Assembly (NCBI GenBank): GCA_965223245.1
Contig: CBDCVY010000013.1
Coordinates: 3,472,001 to 3,536,000, forward strand
Direction: 5' to 3'
DNA from: CBDCVY01 sp965223245
GTDB lineage: Bacteria; Nitrospinota; Nitrospinia; Nitrospinales; Nitrospinaceae
Length of the DNA stretch: 64,000 bases
A program made the translations under genes and the position numbers. The first letter of the stretch is position 1, and each line of letters starts with the position of its first letter. Positions 16,059 to 25,165 of the stretch are shown piece after piece. The notes under the pieces were generated by a model. That model saw nothing but the letters and a program-made list of their open reading frames with translations. It was not told the origin of the DNA and ran no database searches.

Positions 16059-16332
16059 CTCTGGTCAGCCCCTGTTAAAATTAATTTGAAGTTGGTCTAA
16101 ACGTTCAGGGATTGCATATTCCTATTTTTAAAGTTGCGTTGCCGTTCAATTAAATTCAAAAATAAATTGGGACAACCCACGGAATTTCATTCTTATATTG
16201 GATTGGATATTCTCCGGTTCCAATTTCTACATCCCCTCTTTCCTTCCTTAACCACTCGTTGCTAAGGCAAAGTACACTCTTGAAAGATTTTATAAATTAA
16301 GCCTCCCACTCACTCATCGGAAAATAAATTTT

Positions 16333-16453
16333 GCCTCTCACGGCGAGTGAGTCATCTTTACCAGAGAAAAAACTTTTGAGAACCCTGCATAGATTCTGCA
16401 TTTTCAAAAACGCATCGAATATGCATGCTGCCTCTCACGGCAAGTGAGTCATC
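16333..16453. repeat. Pair of hairpin-forming direct repeats in a 575-bp gap
   Basis: The 24-bp unit GCCTCTCACGGC(G/A)AGTGAGTCATC begins at 16333 and 16430. CTCAC and GTGAG can pair within each copy. A related degenerate stretch lies at about 31137-31200. The rest of the gap 16059-16634 shows no gene. Confidence 0.55.
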
Positions 16454-16634
16454 GCAAATATATTTTGCTTCCCTCGCAAGAGGGTGTCGTAAAAATACGG
16501 CAAGAAGTTCAGCAGATTACGGCACAAAAATCCCAATTTCAACGATTGGATCGTTCTTGGCGTTTTTATAATCTATGTTTGGTAAAAAAATAATTAAGGA
16601 AACTTATTAACTATATTTTTAAATCGAGGGCACC

Positions 16635-17183
16635 ATGAAATTAACAAAATCAATGATTGTAACTTTAGCATTTACTTTTTTAATCTTAATTTCGGTTGGA
16701 CGGGCATTTGGGGATGAAACTCCGCCTCCCAATCCTCTAGCCGGTTACACGATTCATGTAACGGCGCCACATATGTTGAACGGGGAAGTGTCCGGACCGC
16801 ATCATCATTATTGTAAACCCATTAATGATGACATCATCCAGTGCGTCCTGTTTGACTCGACGGATCCCAATGCTCGTTTGACCGAGGTTGAGTATTTTGT
16901 TTCAAAAGATTTAGTGAGGAAAGTGATTCCGAAATGGTCTCACAAAAAGAATTGGCACGACCATGCGGAAGAGATTGCAACGGGTCGAGTGGCCATACTC
17001 AATCCCATGGACGCGGAGTCACAAAAGAAATTGGCGGAATATGTTGGCAAAACCGATGGAATTATCTTTCACCTGTGGCCGGAGGGTGCCCCGATTCCGG
17101 ACGGCACGGTGGACATCGCCCAATCTGTAGGTCATTGGGAAGCAACCCATGGCAAAGTGGAGACCGCCAACTCTGCTAAGTAA
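16635..17183 (+). CDS. Exported DUF1264 (OBAP-like) protein
   Basis: The 182-residue protein has a signal peptide (residues 1-26, LAFTFLILISVGRAFG) and a domain resembling DUF1264, the family of plant oil-body-associated proteins and bacterial homologues: GPHHHYCKPINDDIIQCVLF, ARLTEVEYFVSKDLV, WHDHAEEIATGRV and a C-terminal FHLWPEG. The His-rich HHHYC and WHDH motifs could bind metal, which is inference. The bacterial function is not established. GAGGGCACC precedes the ATG. A GC-rich stem-loop without a T tract follows at about 17195-17222. Confidence 0.75.
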   Translation: MKLTKSMIVTLAFTFLILISVGRAFGDETPPPNPLAGYTIHVTAPHMLNGEVSGPHHHYCKPINDDIIQCVLFDSTDPNARLTEVEYFVSKDLVRKVIPKWSHKKNWHDHAEEIATGRVAILNPMDAESQKKLAEYVGKTDGIIFHLWPEGAPIPDGTVDIAQSVGHWEATHGKVETANSAK

Positions 17184-17350
17184 ACCATGTTTTCCTCCCC
17201 CAATACCCTTTTGGGTGATGGGGCTTAGCCCGCAGGTGATAGGTTAGTGCCAGGATGGAAATAGAGGTTCTCTAACAAAAATTTCCCAGATTCTGGCGCT
17301 AATCTGTTGCCTGTTTTTTTTAAGGGAAAGGTAGTTGGGATTTTTGCGGA

Positions 17351-18334
17351 TTAAGATACTTTATTCATAGCCGGTCCCATGAGGACAATGAACTCTCTTA
17401 AAATATCTAAATCGAAACTGGATCGGAACTCTTGGGTCATTAAAGTAAACGCTTCTATGGGAACCATTTCTTTTCTATAGGGTCGCGGCGAGGTGAGCGC
17501 ATCATACACGTCCATGATTTTAACAACGCGAGCCAGGTAAGGGATTTGATCTCCGGAGAGTCCTTTCGGATAACCGCCCCCTTGAAATTCTTCGTGATGA
17601 TTTTCCATAATTTGGATCACTCCTTCATCCTTGAGCCCAATACTATCCAGAATTTCTTTTCCATACTTGGTATGTTTTTTCACTTCCTCATTTTCTTCAG
17701 GAGTCAGCGGACCTTGCTTGCTGATTATTTTTTTAGAGACTTTTGTCATTCCAATATCGCAAAGCACCCCGCCCAGTCCAAGAGCCTTGATTTCTTTCGG
17801 ATCCAATTTTGCGTGGTTTCCAAAACTTAAACAATAAAGGCCAACATTGGTGCAATGCGTGTATAAGGAAAAATCTTTGATTAGGGTTTGGGTGATCACC
17901 TGGCACCCTTGATCGGACTTCAGAATAGTTTCTTCCATACTTGTCATGACCTGTTCCATAGAAGATAAAATGTTCTCGGATGCATTAAATTCGAAAAACC
18001 CTTTCATAATGTCATGACAAAGCCCGTAAACTTTTTTGGCTTTGGCTTCAGGAGGGTCTTGATCGTTGTTACTCCAGGCGGTCAGTTTTTTGGTGGCCTG
18101 CTCAAAATAATTTACCATTTCATTTTTATGAACGTACAAAGTTTCCTTCAGCGAATTGTCTTCCAGCATTCCACGGACTTTGTTTTGATGGTTCGGGCTT
18201 CGGCCCGCGAACTTAATAAACAATTCAGGAGAGGTGTTTTTGTCTTTGATATAAAGATCAAAACATTGATCGGTAGAGGTGTTCAAAAACTCGTTACTGA
18301 TGGGCCAATAAGAAGGTATGTTCATTGAGATCAA
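17351..18334 (-). CDS. HD-GYP domain protein with an altered HD motif
   Basis: The 327-residue protein has an N-terminal helical region (1-150) and a C-terminal HD-GYP domain. Conserved elements are present: VKKHTKYGKEIL, MENHHEEFQGGGYPKGLSG and IMDVYDALTSPRPYRK. The metal-binding HD pair, however, reads LCDIGMTKV instead of LHDIGK, so His is Cys and the following Lys is Met. HD-GYP enzymes hydrolyse cyclic di-GMP with two or three metals; loss of this His makes activity doubtful, and it may serve as a binding or adaptor protein. No receiver or sensor domain is recognisable upstream. Confidence 0.88.
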   Translation of the reverse strand: MISMNIPSYWPISNEFLNTSTDQCFDLYIKDKNTSPELFIKFAGRSPNHQNKVRGMLEDNSLKETLYVHKNEMVNYFEQATKKLTAWSNNDQDPPEAKAKKVYGLCHDIMKGFFEFNASENILSSMEQVMTSMEETILKSDQGCQVITQTLIKDFSLYTHCTNVGLYCLSFGNHAKLDPKEIKALGLGGVLCDIGMTKVSKKIISKQGPLTPEENEEVKKHTKYGKEILDSIGLKDEGVIQIMENHHEEFQGGGYPKGLSGDQIPYLARVVKIMDVYDALTSPRPYRKEMVPIEAFTLMTQEFRSSFDLDILREFIVLMGPAMNKVS

Positions 18335-18463
18335 AAACTTAAAAACTAAAAAGGTTTTATTACTTTTAGAATAAAGTAAGTTTTTGAAATTGACGCAAAC
18401 TTTTTCTTACCTAGAAAAGAGTATTTGTGAGAAATAATTAAGATATTGCTACGACACTAATTG

Positions 18464-19522
18464 TTAAAGGAAATATTTGCCGGTGGGGGTTTTTAGAAAT
18501 AGGTCGAGAGGGATGCTTTCCTGCATGATAAACCCTTTTTTGGAAAGTTCGCCGTTGGCTACCATTTCTACAACGGCACACACGGAAGCGGCAGTGGTCC
18601 AGGAAATCGCCCGCCAGGTTTTCCCGTCGATGTCTTTGGGGTAATAACTGCGTACAAATTCTTCCCGCCCCAGTTTTTTTCCATTCCACCCTTCTACTGC
18701 AGCGTGGACATAGACTACATCGTCATTCACCGGTGGTTTGGCGTGGACTAATATTTTACCGGCATGTTCACGATCGTTTTTCATGTGTAGTTCATCAAAG
18801 AAGAACCGCATCAGTTTGCCGTGGCCGGGATAACGAATCGTTTTATAATTCAGCGTGTCCACTTTTCCCTCATAAGTCTGGCACATGGTGCCCAGCCCGC
18901 CGGAAGTGGTGAAGGCCTCCAGTTGTACTCCATCAATTACAATCGTCTCGATACTTTCCATCGGCGGAACTTTGGCGCGAACGCCGTTCTTGATGACTTC
19001 GCAATCGTTCAGGTATTCATTGACCACCCCTTCCGGCGACCAGTTGAAGGCATAGCCCAGTAACCCGCGCGGATGTTGCGGCAACGCCCCGACCCGTAAT
19101 TCAATACTGCGGAGTTTGTCGAACCGCCGCGCCAGGTCCGCACCGACAATACCGATGAATCCCGGAGCCAATCCACATTGCGGGGCCATAACTCCTTTGG
19201 CGGTCTTGGACATTTTGATGATGGCTTCTGTAGTGGGGACGTCTTCCGTTAAATCAAAATAATGTTTGCCGACTTTGTGGGTAATCTCGGCCACCGATTG
19301 GTTGAGGTGATAGGGTAAACAGGTGACAACTGCGTGGTGTTGTTGGATGATTTTGCGCAGGGATTTTTTATCGGTCACATCCCCCTTGATTGTTTCAAAT
19401 GGAACTTTAGAGTTTTTCTTCGTGTCTAATCCGGTAACCTGGTGGCCGTTCAAATGTAACAGCGTTGCCACCAGCCCTCCTACTTTTCCTAAACCAATGA
19501 CCAGAACCGTTTCAATGTTCAT
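18464..19522 (-). CDS. Saccharopine-dehydrogenase-family oxidoreductase
   Basis: The 352-residue protein has an N-terminal Rossmann fold (VLVIGLGKVGGLVATLLH, residues 6-23), a conserved VVTCLPYHLN segment and MAPQCGLAPGFIGIVGADLA (about residue 116), and a catalytic C-terminal domain with SGGLGTMCQTYEG. This fits saccharopine or lysine-ketoglutarate reductase-like enzymes and carboxynorspermidine synthase relatives. The exact substrate cannot be told from sequence. It appears monocistronic. Confidence 0.82.
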   Translation of the reverse strand: MNIETVLVIGLGKVGGLVATLLHLNGHQVTGLDTKKNSKVPFETIKGDVTDKKSLRKIIQQHHAVVTCLPYHLNQSVAEITHKVGKHYFDLTEDVPTTEAIIKMSKTAKGVMAPQCGLAPGFIGIVGADLARRFDKLRSIELRVGALPQHPRGLLGYAFNWSPEGVVNEYLNDCEVIKNGVRAKVPPMESIETIVIDGVQLEAFTTSGGLGTMCQTYEGKVDTLNYKTIRYPGHGKLMRFFFDELHMKNDREHAGKILVHAKPPVNDDVVYVHAAVEGWNGKKLGREEFVRSYYPKDIDGKTWRAISWTTAASVCAVVEMVANGELSKKGFIMQESIPLDLFLKTPTGKYFL

Positions 19523-19812
19523 AGAATTATCCTCAACTTAAAAACTGAGTCCTCAGTAGATTCCATTTTCTCAAAGTAAAATGAATTTAGTAACAAAAAT
19601 TTTCTGAAAGCAATAAATGGTTTGTCTCTTCCCGGAACATAACAGGAAGAATTTATTTAACAGTGGGTAACTGTTCTGAAACCTCAAAAGAATATTTCCA
19701 GCGGTTGGGGACCGCGGCCGGGGGGGGGATTTTACCTTCAGGGGTTGGATGATGGATGAATAAAACGCTCAAGAAATAAAGAGATACTAAGAGGATGAAA
19801 TTCGCAGAAAAC

Positions 19813-19959
19813 CTATTGCGGTTGCAAGCGATTTAACGTGGTACCGGGCTTGTCATCAGGAGGAGTGGGTGCTCTTTTATTACCGCAGGCGAGAAGCCAT
19901 AAAACAATACTTAATGAAATAAGGATTTTAATAAATGATTTGCTTTCTAATAGATTCAT
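19813..19959 (-). CDS. Small LptM-like lipoprotein
   Basis: A 48-residue product starting MNLLESKSFIKILISLSIVL has a lipobox LLAC (Cys26), then GNKRAPTPPDDKP. That pattern, a short lipoprotein with CGxKxP and a proline-rich tail, resembles LptM (YifL), which assists LptD maturation in enterobacteria. LptM is often next to lysA or dapF; neither is present here. The start at 19959 is chosen to give a normal lipoprotein signal; upstream in-frame starts add an unlikely leader. Confidence 0.6.
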   Translation of the reverse strand: MNLLESKSFIKILISLSIVLWLLACGNKRAPTPPDDKPGTTLNRLQPQ

Positions 19960-20165
19960 AACTCTTATTACTTTGTAAAAGGAAGGTCGAAGAACTTTTT
20001 CAATCAAATTGGAATTAATATAATAATGAACCCATTCCATTCGACCCATAATACCAATCACTCCGGGAAAAATAAAATGAATTCCAAAGAGAAAAATCTT
20101 CTTCCTTAAATACAAAAGACCGTAAAAACCTATGGTTTCCCTTCAACCCATTGAACCTTTAGAAA

Positions 20166-20395
20166 GAGATCTTTGCATAAGTGAGAATAGGGAATGAAAC
20201 ACAATAAACTTTAAAAAGGGAACCCATGATCGCTCTCTTTCCCGATCTGCGATTGGAGGCAGCAGAGATTTTCGGAAGGTATCTGCCAATACCGTTTTCA
20301 CTGAAGCTCATCGAAAATGAATGCTCCAACCGGTCGGGGGCGGGGAATTTACCTCCAGGGATGTTTATGGATATCCTCACTGCGGCAAATTTTAT
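20166..20395. repeat. MITE-like element, expanded and degenerate
   Basis: The left end GAGATCTTTGCATAA and its interior (GAATGAAACACAATAAAC) match the reverse complement of the right arm of the element at 48438. The far side carries TTACCTCCAGGGATGTTT, matching the arm seen at 20690, and a degraded terminus near 20390. About 80 bases of unrelated sequence separate the arms. Confidence 0.5.
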
Positions 20396-20463
20396 AGAGA
20401 TTTACAAATTTCTACGATTGCAACTTTAGAGAAAGGAAGTTAGAATTCTAAATCCTACCCAAA

Positions 20464-20539
20464 GCCGACGTAGCTCAGCTGGTAGAGCAACGGATTTGTA
20501 ATCCGTAGGTCAGCGGTTCGATCCCGCTCGTCGGCTCCA
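20464..20539 (+). tRNA. tRNA-Thr (anticodon UGU)
   Basis: A 76-base cloverleaf with encoded CCA: acceptor GCCGACG/CGTCGGC, D arm AGCTCAGCTGGTAGAGCA, anticodon stem ACGGA/TCCGT around loop TTTGTAA (anticodon TGT), and T arm CGGTTCGATCCCG. All stems pair. Confidence 0.95.
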
Positions 20540-20689
20540 TAAAAATTTATCTTTCAAGGTTGTTCTTTAATGGAGATCCCTCTGAATTGTTTTCCGGTTC
20601 TACGGATTCCCACTCCGCTCCGATTGCTCTCGAAACATTCTCACAAAAGTTTTGATACAAAATGTTTATGGATTTCCGCTTTTTTTAGA

Positions 20690-20760
20690 GAGTCCTTTGC
20701 GTAACCAAAAAACGGAAAACACCTCTGGAGGTAAAATCCCCGCAGCTGCGGGGCAGACCC
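20690..20760. repeat. MITE-like left arm
   Basis: GAGTCCTTTGCGTAACCAAA is followed by CCTCTGGAGGTAAAATCCCC, matching the left arm of the element at 48438. No right terminus was identified. A GCAGCGTGACGCTGC repeat at about 20844, also seen in variant form near 4775 and 30943, may belong to the same block. No gene is seen from 20540 to 20987. Confidence 0.5.
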
Positions 20761-20987
20761 AGGATTTCATTTGCGATGAAGGGTTATCCATGCAATCTCT
20801 TCACAAAGTTTTCGAGGATTTTCTTTACCTCTCACGAACTGTGGCAGCGTGACGCTGCACTCAGAATGAATTTTCGAAATGTTTTTTAGTGTTCCTATGG
20901 TTTATCGACTCCTTAAAATTATTTTTGCCTGCAGGCGTCAGCCTGGTGCCTCCAATCGCTAAATTGGACCTGAACCAGGTTTTGTAA

Positions 20988-22274
20988 TTAGCTCATTTCT
21001 TTCCATGAGGCAACGGTAAAGGGATATTTCTTTTTGGTAGCTAAATTTCCATAGCCGATTCCTTCACAACTAAATCCAATGGTGGCGTTCCCGGTAAAGT
21101 TTACTGCTGCGTCTACACTGTTACCCACTACCATGGCTCCATAAACTGTCGCCGAACCGGTTCCCACTAAAGCGCCGTCACAGGTAGCGCAGGATCCCAC
21201 CAATATAATTCCATCCCAGTTGAACGATCCGGAGATATCCAAGTCCCCATCCACTACGAGTACCCCGGAACCATTGACATTACCGCGAATATCCAGATCT
21301 CCTTTAACATAAACCACCTCCGGGTCACTATGGGTTCCCCATTGGACATTGTCGCTATTACTAATGGTAGTATTTCCATTGTCTACGTAATCGGGGACAC
21401 CTGAAGCGGTGAGTAAGGTATGCAGTTTTTCTGCATCATTCGCGGTAAAACTGGTTTGATCCAACATGATGTCAGGAGGTCCTCCTCCCGTTCCCTTTAA
21501 ATGCTTTTCAGCCCCTCCGCCAAAGTCAACACAAGTGGCCGAATCACAGGATCCATCATCATCGACAGGTCCCGGGGATTCCGTAGCCACCGCCCGGGCA
21601 CCATCGCAACTATTATCTTCCGTCCCGTCGGTTGCCAATCCATGGGTCACAGTGCCACCATTTTCGTATCCTCCCAAAACGTCAAATCCTGAACCTTGAG
21701 AACTGATATTCGACAAGGGACCCACAAGGGTAACGGCAGCAGGAAACTTGTTTGGGGGAAGGGTATAATTCTGTACCATAGCACGAATGGTTTTTGTGGT
21801 ACCGTCATTGGAAATGCCCGTGGACTCAATAAAATAAGAGTTATCCTTATCTACCCAGGGATCATCCGTGCCTACCCCTTCATCTTTATTATCAAACGCA
21901 CGGATATTGTAAGTCCCTCCATTAAAAGATACCTGGGTATAATTTACATTGTTATAGGAATAGATATTACTTCCGGAGATAGAACTAAACAGTCCGTTGT
22001 CAGAAGTATTTGTTGCGTTTCGGTCGATACCTTGAAGCACATCATTGACATGCATGGTTTTGGCAATTTCCTTCGCATGCTCCAGTCCGGCATCGGCAAT
22101 ATAAAAGGCTTCGCGAGATTTAGTGAATTTTCCTGTATTTTTAATGTCTAACCCGGTGACCTGCAAAATTGCCGGCATAAGAATCATTATTACAAGCATA
22201 AAAAGAAGGACACCCACTAAAGCGGATCCCGATTCGTTTTTGATTTTCCTGGTGAATTTCATTTTAATATCCAT
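20988..22274 (-). CDS. PilX-like type IV pilus assembly protein
   Basis: The 428-residue protein has a class-III-like prepilin start: basic KFTRKIKNESG followed by a hydrophobic helix (SALVGVLLFMLVIMILMPAI) and FYIADAGLEHAKEIA, the PilX N-terminal signature. The remainder is a beta-rich, Gly/Asp-rich passenger with a polymer-like repeat region near the C-terminus (VVYVKGDLDIRGNVNGSG, LVVDGDLDISGSFN). PilX is a minor pilin that helps start or stabilise pili. No other pilus gene is adjacent. The start could also be the Met at 22262. The 430-bp gap upstream shows nothing recognisable. Confidence 0.78.
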   Translation of the reverse strand: MDIKMKFTRKIKNESGSALVGVLLFMLVIMILMPAILQVTGLDIKNTGKFTKSREAFYIADAGLEHAKEIAKTMHVNDVLQGIDRNATNTSDNGLFSSISGSNIYSYNNVNYTQVSFNGGTYNIRAFDNKDEGVGTDDPWVDKDNSYFIESTGISNDGTTKTIRAMVQNYTLPPNKFPAAVTLVGPLSNISSQGSGFDVLGGYENGGTVTHGLATDGTEDNSCDGARAVATESPGPVDDDGSCDSATCVDFGGGAEKHLKGTGGGPPDIMLDQTSFTANDAEKLHTLLTASGVPDYVDNGNTTISNSDNVQWGTHSDPEVVYVKGDLDIRGNVNGSGVLVVDGDLDISGSFNWDGIILVGSCATCDGALVGTGSATVYGAMVVGNSVDAAVNFTGNATIGFSCEGIGYGNLATKKKYPFTVASWKEMS

Positions 22275-22702
22275 CTTTGTTGACCCAATTGTTTAAAAAC
22301 TATTTTCTTACTTTAGTGATTTAAGCTCCCTTCTACACCCATCACTCCCTTTGTCTAACAATTTTACAAAAAGCAACATCGATACCGTGAAAGGTCTAAA
22401 TCTTTCGGTTCGGCTATCCAATTATGGTATCCCATGGGTTTTGAGGATAATTAATTTATAGAGTTACATTATTTGTAAATTAAAAAAATTCAAAGGAATT
22501 GGGGAATTTGGATCCCAAAAGTGACAATTCACGTCAGTGGAAGGCTCAAGAATGTAAATCTTGTCTTAATTATTGTGTAAATCTAGGTGGGAAAATGAAA
22601 CCCTTTTCTATCTAATTGGGCCGAGGTTGTTTTTAATTAAAAAAAGAGTCTCAAAATAAAGCAAGAAATCGATCACTAATCAATTGAAAACCCCTCCATA
22701 AA

Positions 22703-23132
22703 GAGACCTTTGCGTAAGTGGTATTTTTTAAAAATGAAAATTATTTGGTCCTGTTTTTCTAAATTGGACCTTGATTTCCGGGAGATAGCCGGCCGTAACC
22801 CGTTCTTTCTTTCAGTTTTGTGTTGATACTGTTGTCTCTCCTCCAGTGATTCCGCCGGGTTTCCTAAGTCCTCGCCAACACCAGCGACTTGAACAATGTC
22901 AACAAAGGATACAACGGACGACCCGTCTTCGATCTGTAAATCCCAGACAACTCTTGTTCGATAAGCGACCAATCCAACTGAGAATCCACCTCCAAACCGT
23001 CCGCCAAGGTCAACTGACCCAATCGCTTCTGCATCTCATCTTCCGACACTTACATTTTGTTCTTCTAATTAAAAAATTTAGTCCATACTCAATCACTTTA
23101 TAACCCTTTCTCAGGTCTTATGCAAAGGTCTC
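22703..23132 (-). mobile_element. Internally deleted IS5-like element
   Basis: The element is bounded by GAGACCTTTGCGTAA on the left and TTATGCAAAGGTCTC on the right, matching at 14 of 15 positions. At about 430 bp it is far shorter than a functional IS5-type element (about 1-1.5 kb). It still encodes the transposase N-terminus, so it links the MITE family in this window to its likely parent. Confidence 0.75.
22864..23049 (-). pseudogene. Transposase N-terminal fragment (IS5-like)
   Basis: 61 codons starting MSEDEMQKRLGQLTLADGLE contain DWSLIEQELSGIYRSKTGRP followed by LYPLLTLFKSLVLAR, the characteristic N-terminal pattern of IS5-family DDE transposases. The frame stops just where the LSD/catalytic region should begin; the DDE domain is deleted. 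Confidence 0.75.
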
Positions 23133-23419
23133 TTTAAGAAAGAGGGAACGCATCAGTGTAATTTTTAGGGCCGTGAGGCCTTGAGAAAGACTTTTTTGCT
23201 CTTTAACCCGGTTAACCCCTTAAAATCAATTGGTTATATAATTATTTGCGGGACAAGAACAACCTTTTGTGATATAAATTGAAACAAGGGGCAATCGCTT
23301 AAGCCCCAAATAATCAAATAATTATTTCGATTTTGGAAGACAAGCCGACCCCACCGGCCCGCCGAATTTTTGCCAATCGAAACCCAATTGTCTACAAACC
23401 CTGCAGAAGGATCGCATTT

Positions 23420-24628
23420 ATGGACAAACATCAAATTGCTCTTTACTTGAGTGAGCACCCCGAATTTTTTAAGGATTTCCCGGATCTGTTGCAAAAAATC
23501 AAAACCATTGAACCCAAGGATTTGCCTGACGAATCCAGCAAAACCATCAATATTTCAAACCGAATTCTTGAGCGGGTGCAAGAGGACAACAAAACCATGA
23601 AGGTCCAGATCAAATGGTTTTTGGATTTATTGCAAAACAACGAATCGCTTCAGGAAAACTTATTCGAGATCGAAAAGGTTCTCCTCACCAGCCCCAATAT
23701 AGTAGAAATGATCCGGCAATTCCGAAAAGAAGTGATCCGACGGTTTAACCTTCCGGCAGTATTAATTTTTTTGGTAGACGGGCAAGACCACTTTATCCAC
23801 AATTCCATTCAAGATCGTTTGCAGGAAGATTTATTGGAAGGCTTGATTTTTGTTGAGCAGGAAACTCTGGACTCCTGGTTTAGTTCTAATCAGCAGCCGG
23901 TGTTACGGGAAGATTTGCAAGATGGTTCTGCTTTATTTAAGGAGCATTACCAAAAACCGATTTTGTCCGAAGCTCTGGTTCCCATCATTCGTTATGGAAA
24001 AATAGCAGGAGCCCTTTGTTTTGGCAGCACCAAGCCCAAGCATTTTTATGAAGGGTTAAGGACGGATTATCTGGAACGCACGGCCGAGAAGCTGGGAATC
24101 GGTTTGGATAATGTCCTTCTGCATGAAATCCTGAAAATGCAAGAAGCCTGGGAAGGCCCCAACGGCTTTATGAAAACTTTGTATTTGCGTCCCTTATTAG
24201 ATCGGTACATGGAATTGGCGAAGTGCACAGAAACACCCCTTTCCTGTATTAAATTGGTCGTTGACTATTCGAGCGAAGTCCAGGATACTTATGACGAACC
24301 CCTTGAAGAGAGCCTGATCGAAGGTGTGGGTGAAGCGTTTCAGCAGAACACCCTGCCGGATAAGGATCTCTTATTTTTTTCCGGGGATAATGTTTTTTGG
24401 ATGCTCTTACCTCGGGTTCCTTTAGAAGGTGCCCGGCGAAGAGTGAAAAGAATTAGAGAAAGTATTAAAGAATTAAATTCGGGAACCCATGACGGAAAAT
24501 TCCAATTTAATTTTGGCGTTTCCACAATTACCGAAGGGTTTTCTGAAACTTCGGATGAATTTTTAGAAGAAGTTTCGCAAAGTATTTCGAAAACACAAGA
24601 GGCTGAAGCCGAAAGTTTAATTTCATGA
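23420..24628 (+). CDS. DUF484-like protein with a degenerate GGDEF domain
   Basis: The 402-residue protein starts MDKHQIALYLSEHPEFFKDF, which is typical of DUF484 (a GAF-like domain with N-terminal helix and coiled coil; about residues 1-230). The C-terminal part has the layout of a diguanylate cyclase: a strand CIKLVVDYSS, then FFSGDNVFWMLLPRVPLEGA where GGDEF would stand (SGDNV, residues 321-325), then RRRVKRIRESI. The catalytic residues are lost, so no cyclase activity is expected. I chose the ATG at 23420 because AGAAGGA precedes it. The stop overlaps the next gene by 4 bases. Confidence 0.75.
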   Translation: MDKHQIALYLSEHPEFFKDFPDLLQKIKTIEPKDLPDESSKTINISNRILERVQEDNKTMKVQIKWFLDLLQNNESLQENLFEIEKVLLTSPNIVEMIRQFRKEVIRRFNLPAVLIFLVDGQDHFIHNSIQDRLQEDLLEGLIFVEQETLDSWFSSNQQPVLREDLQDGSALFKEHYQKPILSEALVPIIRYGKIAGALCFGSTKPKHFYEGLRTDYLERTAEKLGIGLDNVLLHEILKMQEAWEGPNGFMKTLYLRPLLDRYMELAKCTETPLSCIKLVVDYSSEVQDTYDEPLEESLIEGVGEAFQQNTLPDKDLLFFSGDNVFWMLLPRVPLEGARRRVKRIRESIKELNSGTHDGKFQFNFGVSTITEGFSETSDEFLEEVSQSISKTQEAEAESLIS

Positions 24629-25140
24629 TTCGAACTGCCAACATAGAAGAATCCAATGCCATTTTGGAGCTGATTAATTTTCATGCCCAGGATGACCAAA
24701 TGCTGTTTCGCTCTTTAGAGGAGATTCAATCGCATATTGGGGATTTTTTGGTTTATGTGGCAGAGGATGAAATTGTCGGTACCTGCAGTCTCAGTTGGAA
24801 TATGGGGGGAATGGTTGAAATTCGTTCCTTGGCGGTTCGTCCAGATTTTTACCGGCAAGGGGTAGGCACTGCATTAGTGGAGCAATGTATCAAGCGAGCT
24901 ATGTTGGCGGAAGTCCCCCGGATATTCGTTTTGACCTATGCCGTACCCCTTTTTAAAAAACTCGGGTTTCGTATTATTAATATGAGCGAACTCCCCCAAA
25001 AAATTTGGAAAGATTGTCAAGGCTGTCGGAAACAGGATCAGTGCGATGAAACGGCAATGATTCGAGACTTGGTTCCGGTGGTGGGACAATCCCTCCCTTC
25101 TCCGGATCAGCAAGACTCGCAATCGATCGTTCCCGTTTAA
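24625..25140 (+). CDS. GNAT acetyltransferase, N-acetylglutamate-synthase-like
   Basis: The 171-residue protein has the GNAT acetyl-CoA loop (VRPDFYRQGVGTALVEQCI, residues 72-90) and a Cys-rich C-terminal signature LPQKIWKDCQGCRKQDQCDE seen in short, stand-alone N-acetylglutamate synthases (ArgA type without the kinase-like domain). Acetylation of glutamate for arginine synthesis is the likely reaction. The four Cys near residues 132-143 may bind metal. It is translationally coupled to the DUF484 gene and followed 25 bases later by a flagellar gene. Confidence 0.8.
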   Translation: MIRTANIEESNAILELINFHAQDDQMLFRSLEEIQSHIGDFLVYVAEDEIVGTCSLSWNMGGMVEIRSLAVRPDFYRQGVGTALVEQCIKRAMLAEVPRIFVLTYAVPLFKKLGFRIINMSELPQKIWKDCQGCRKQDQCDETAMIRDLVPVVGQSLPSPDQQDSQSIVPV

Positions 25141-25165
25141 GCACATCCATTTTAGGAGGTGGATT

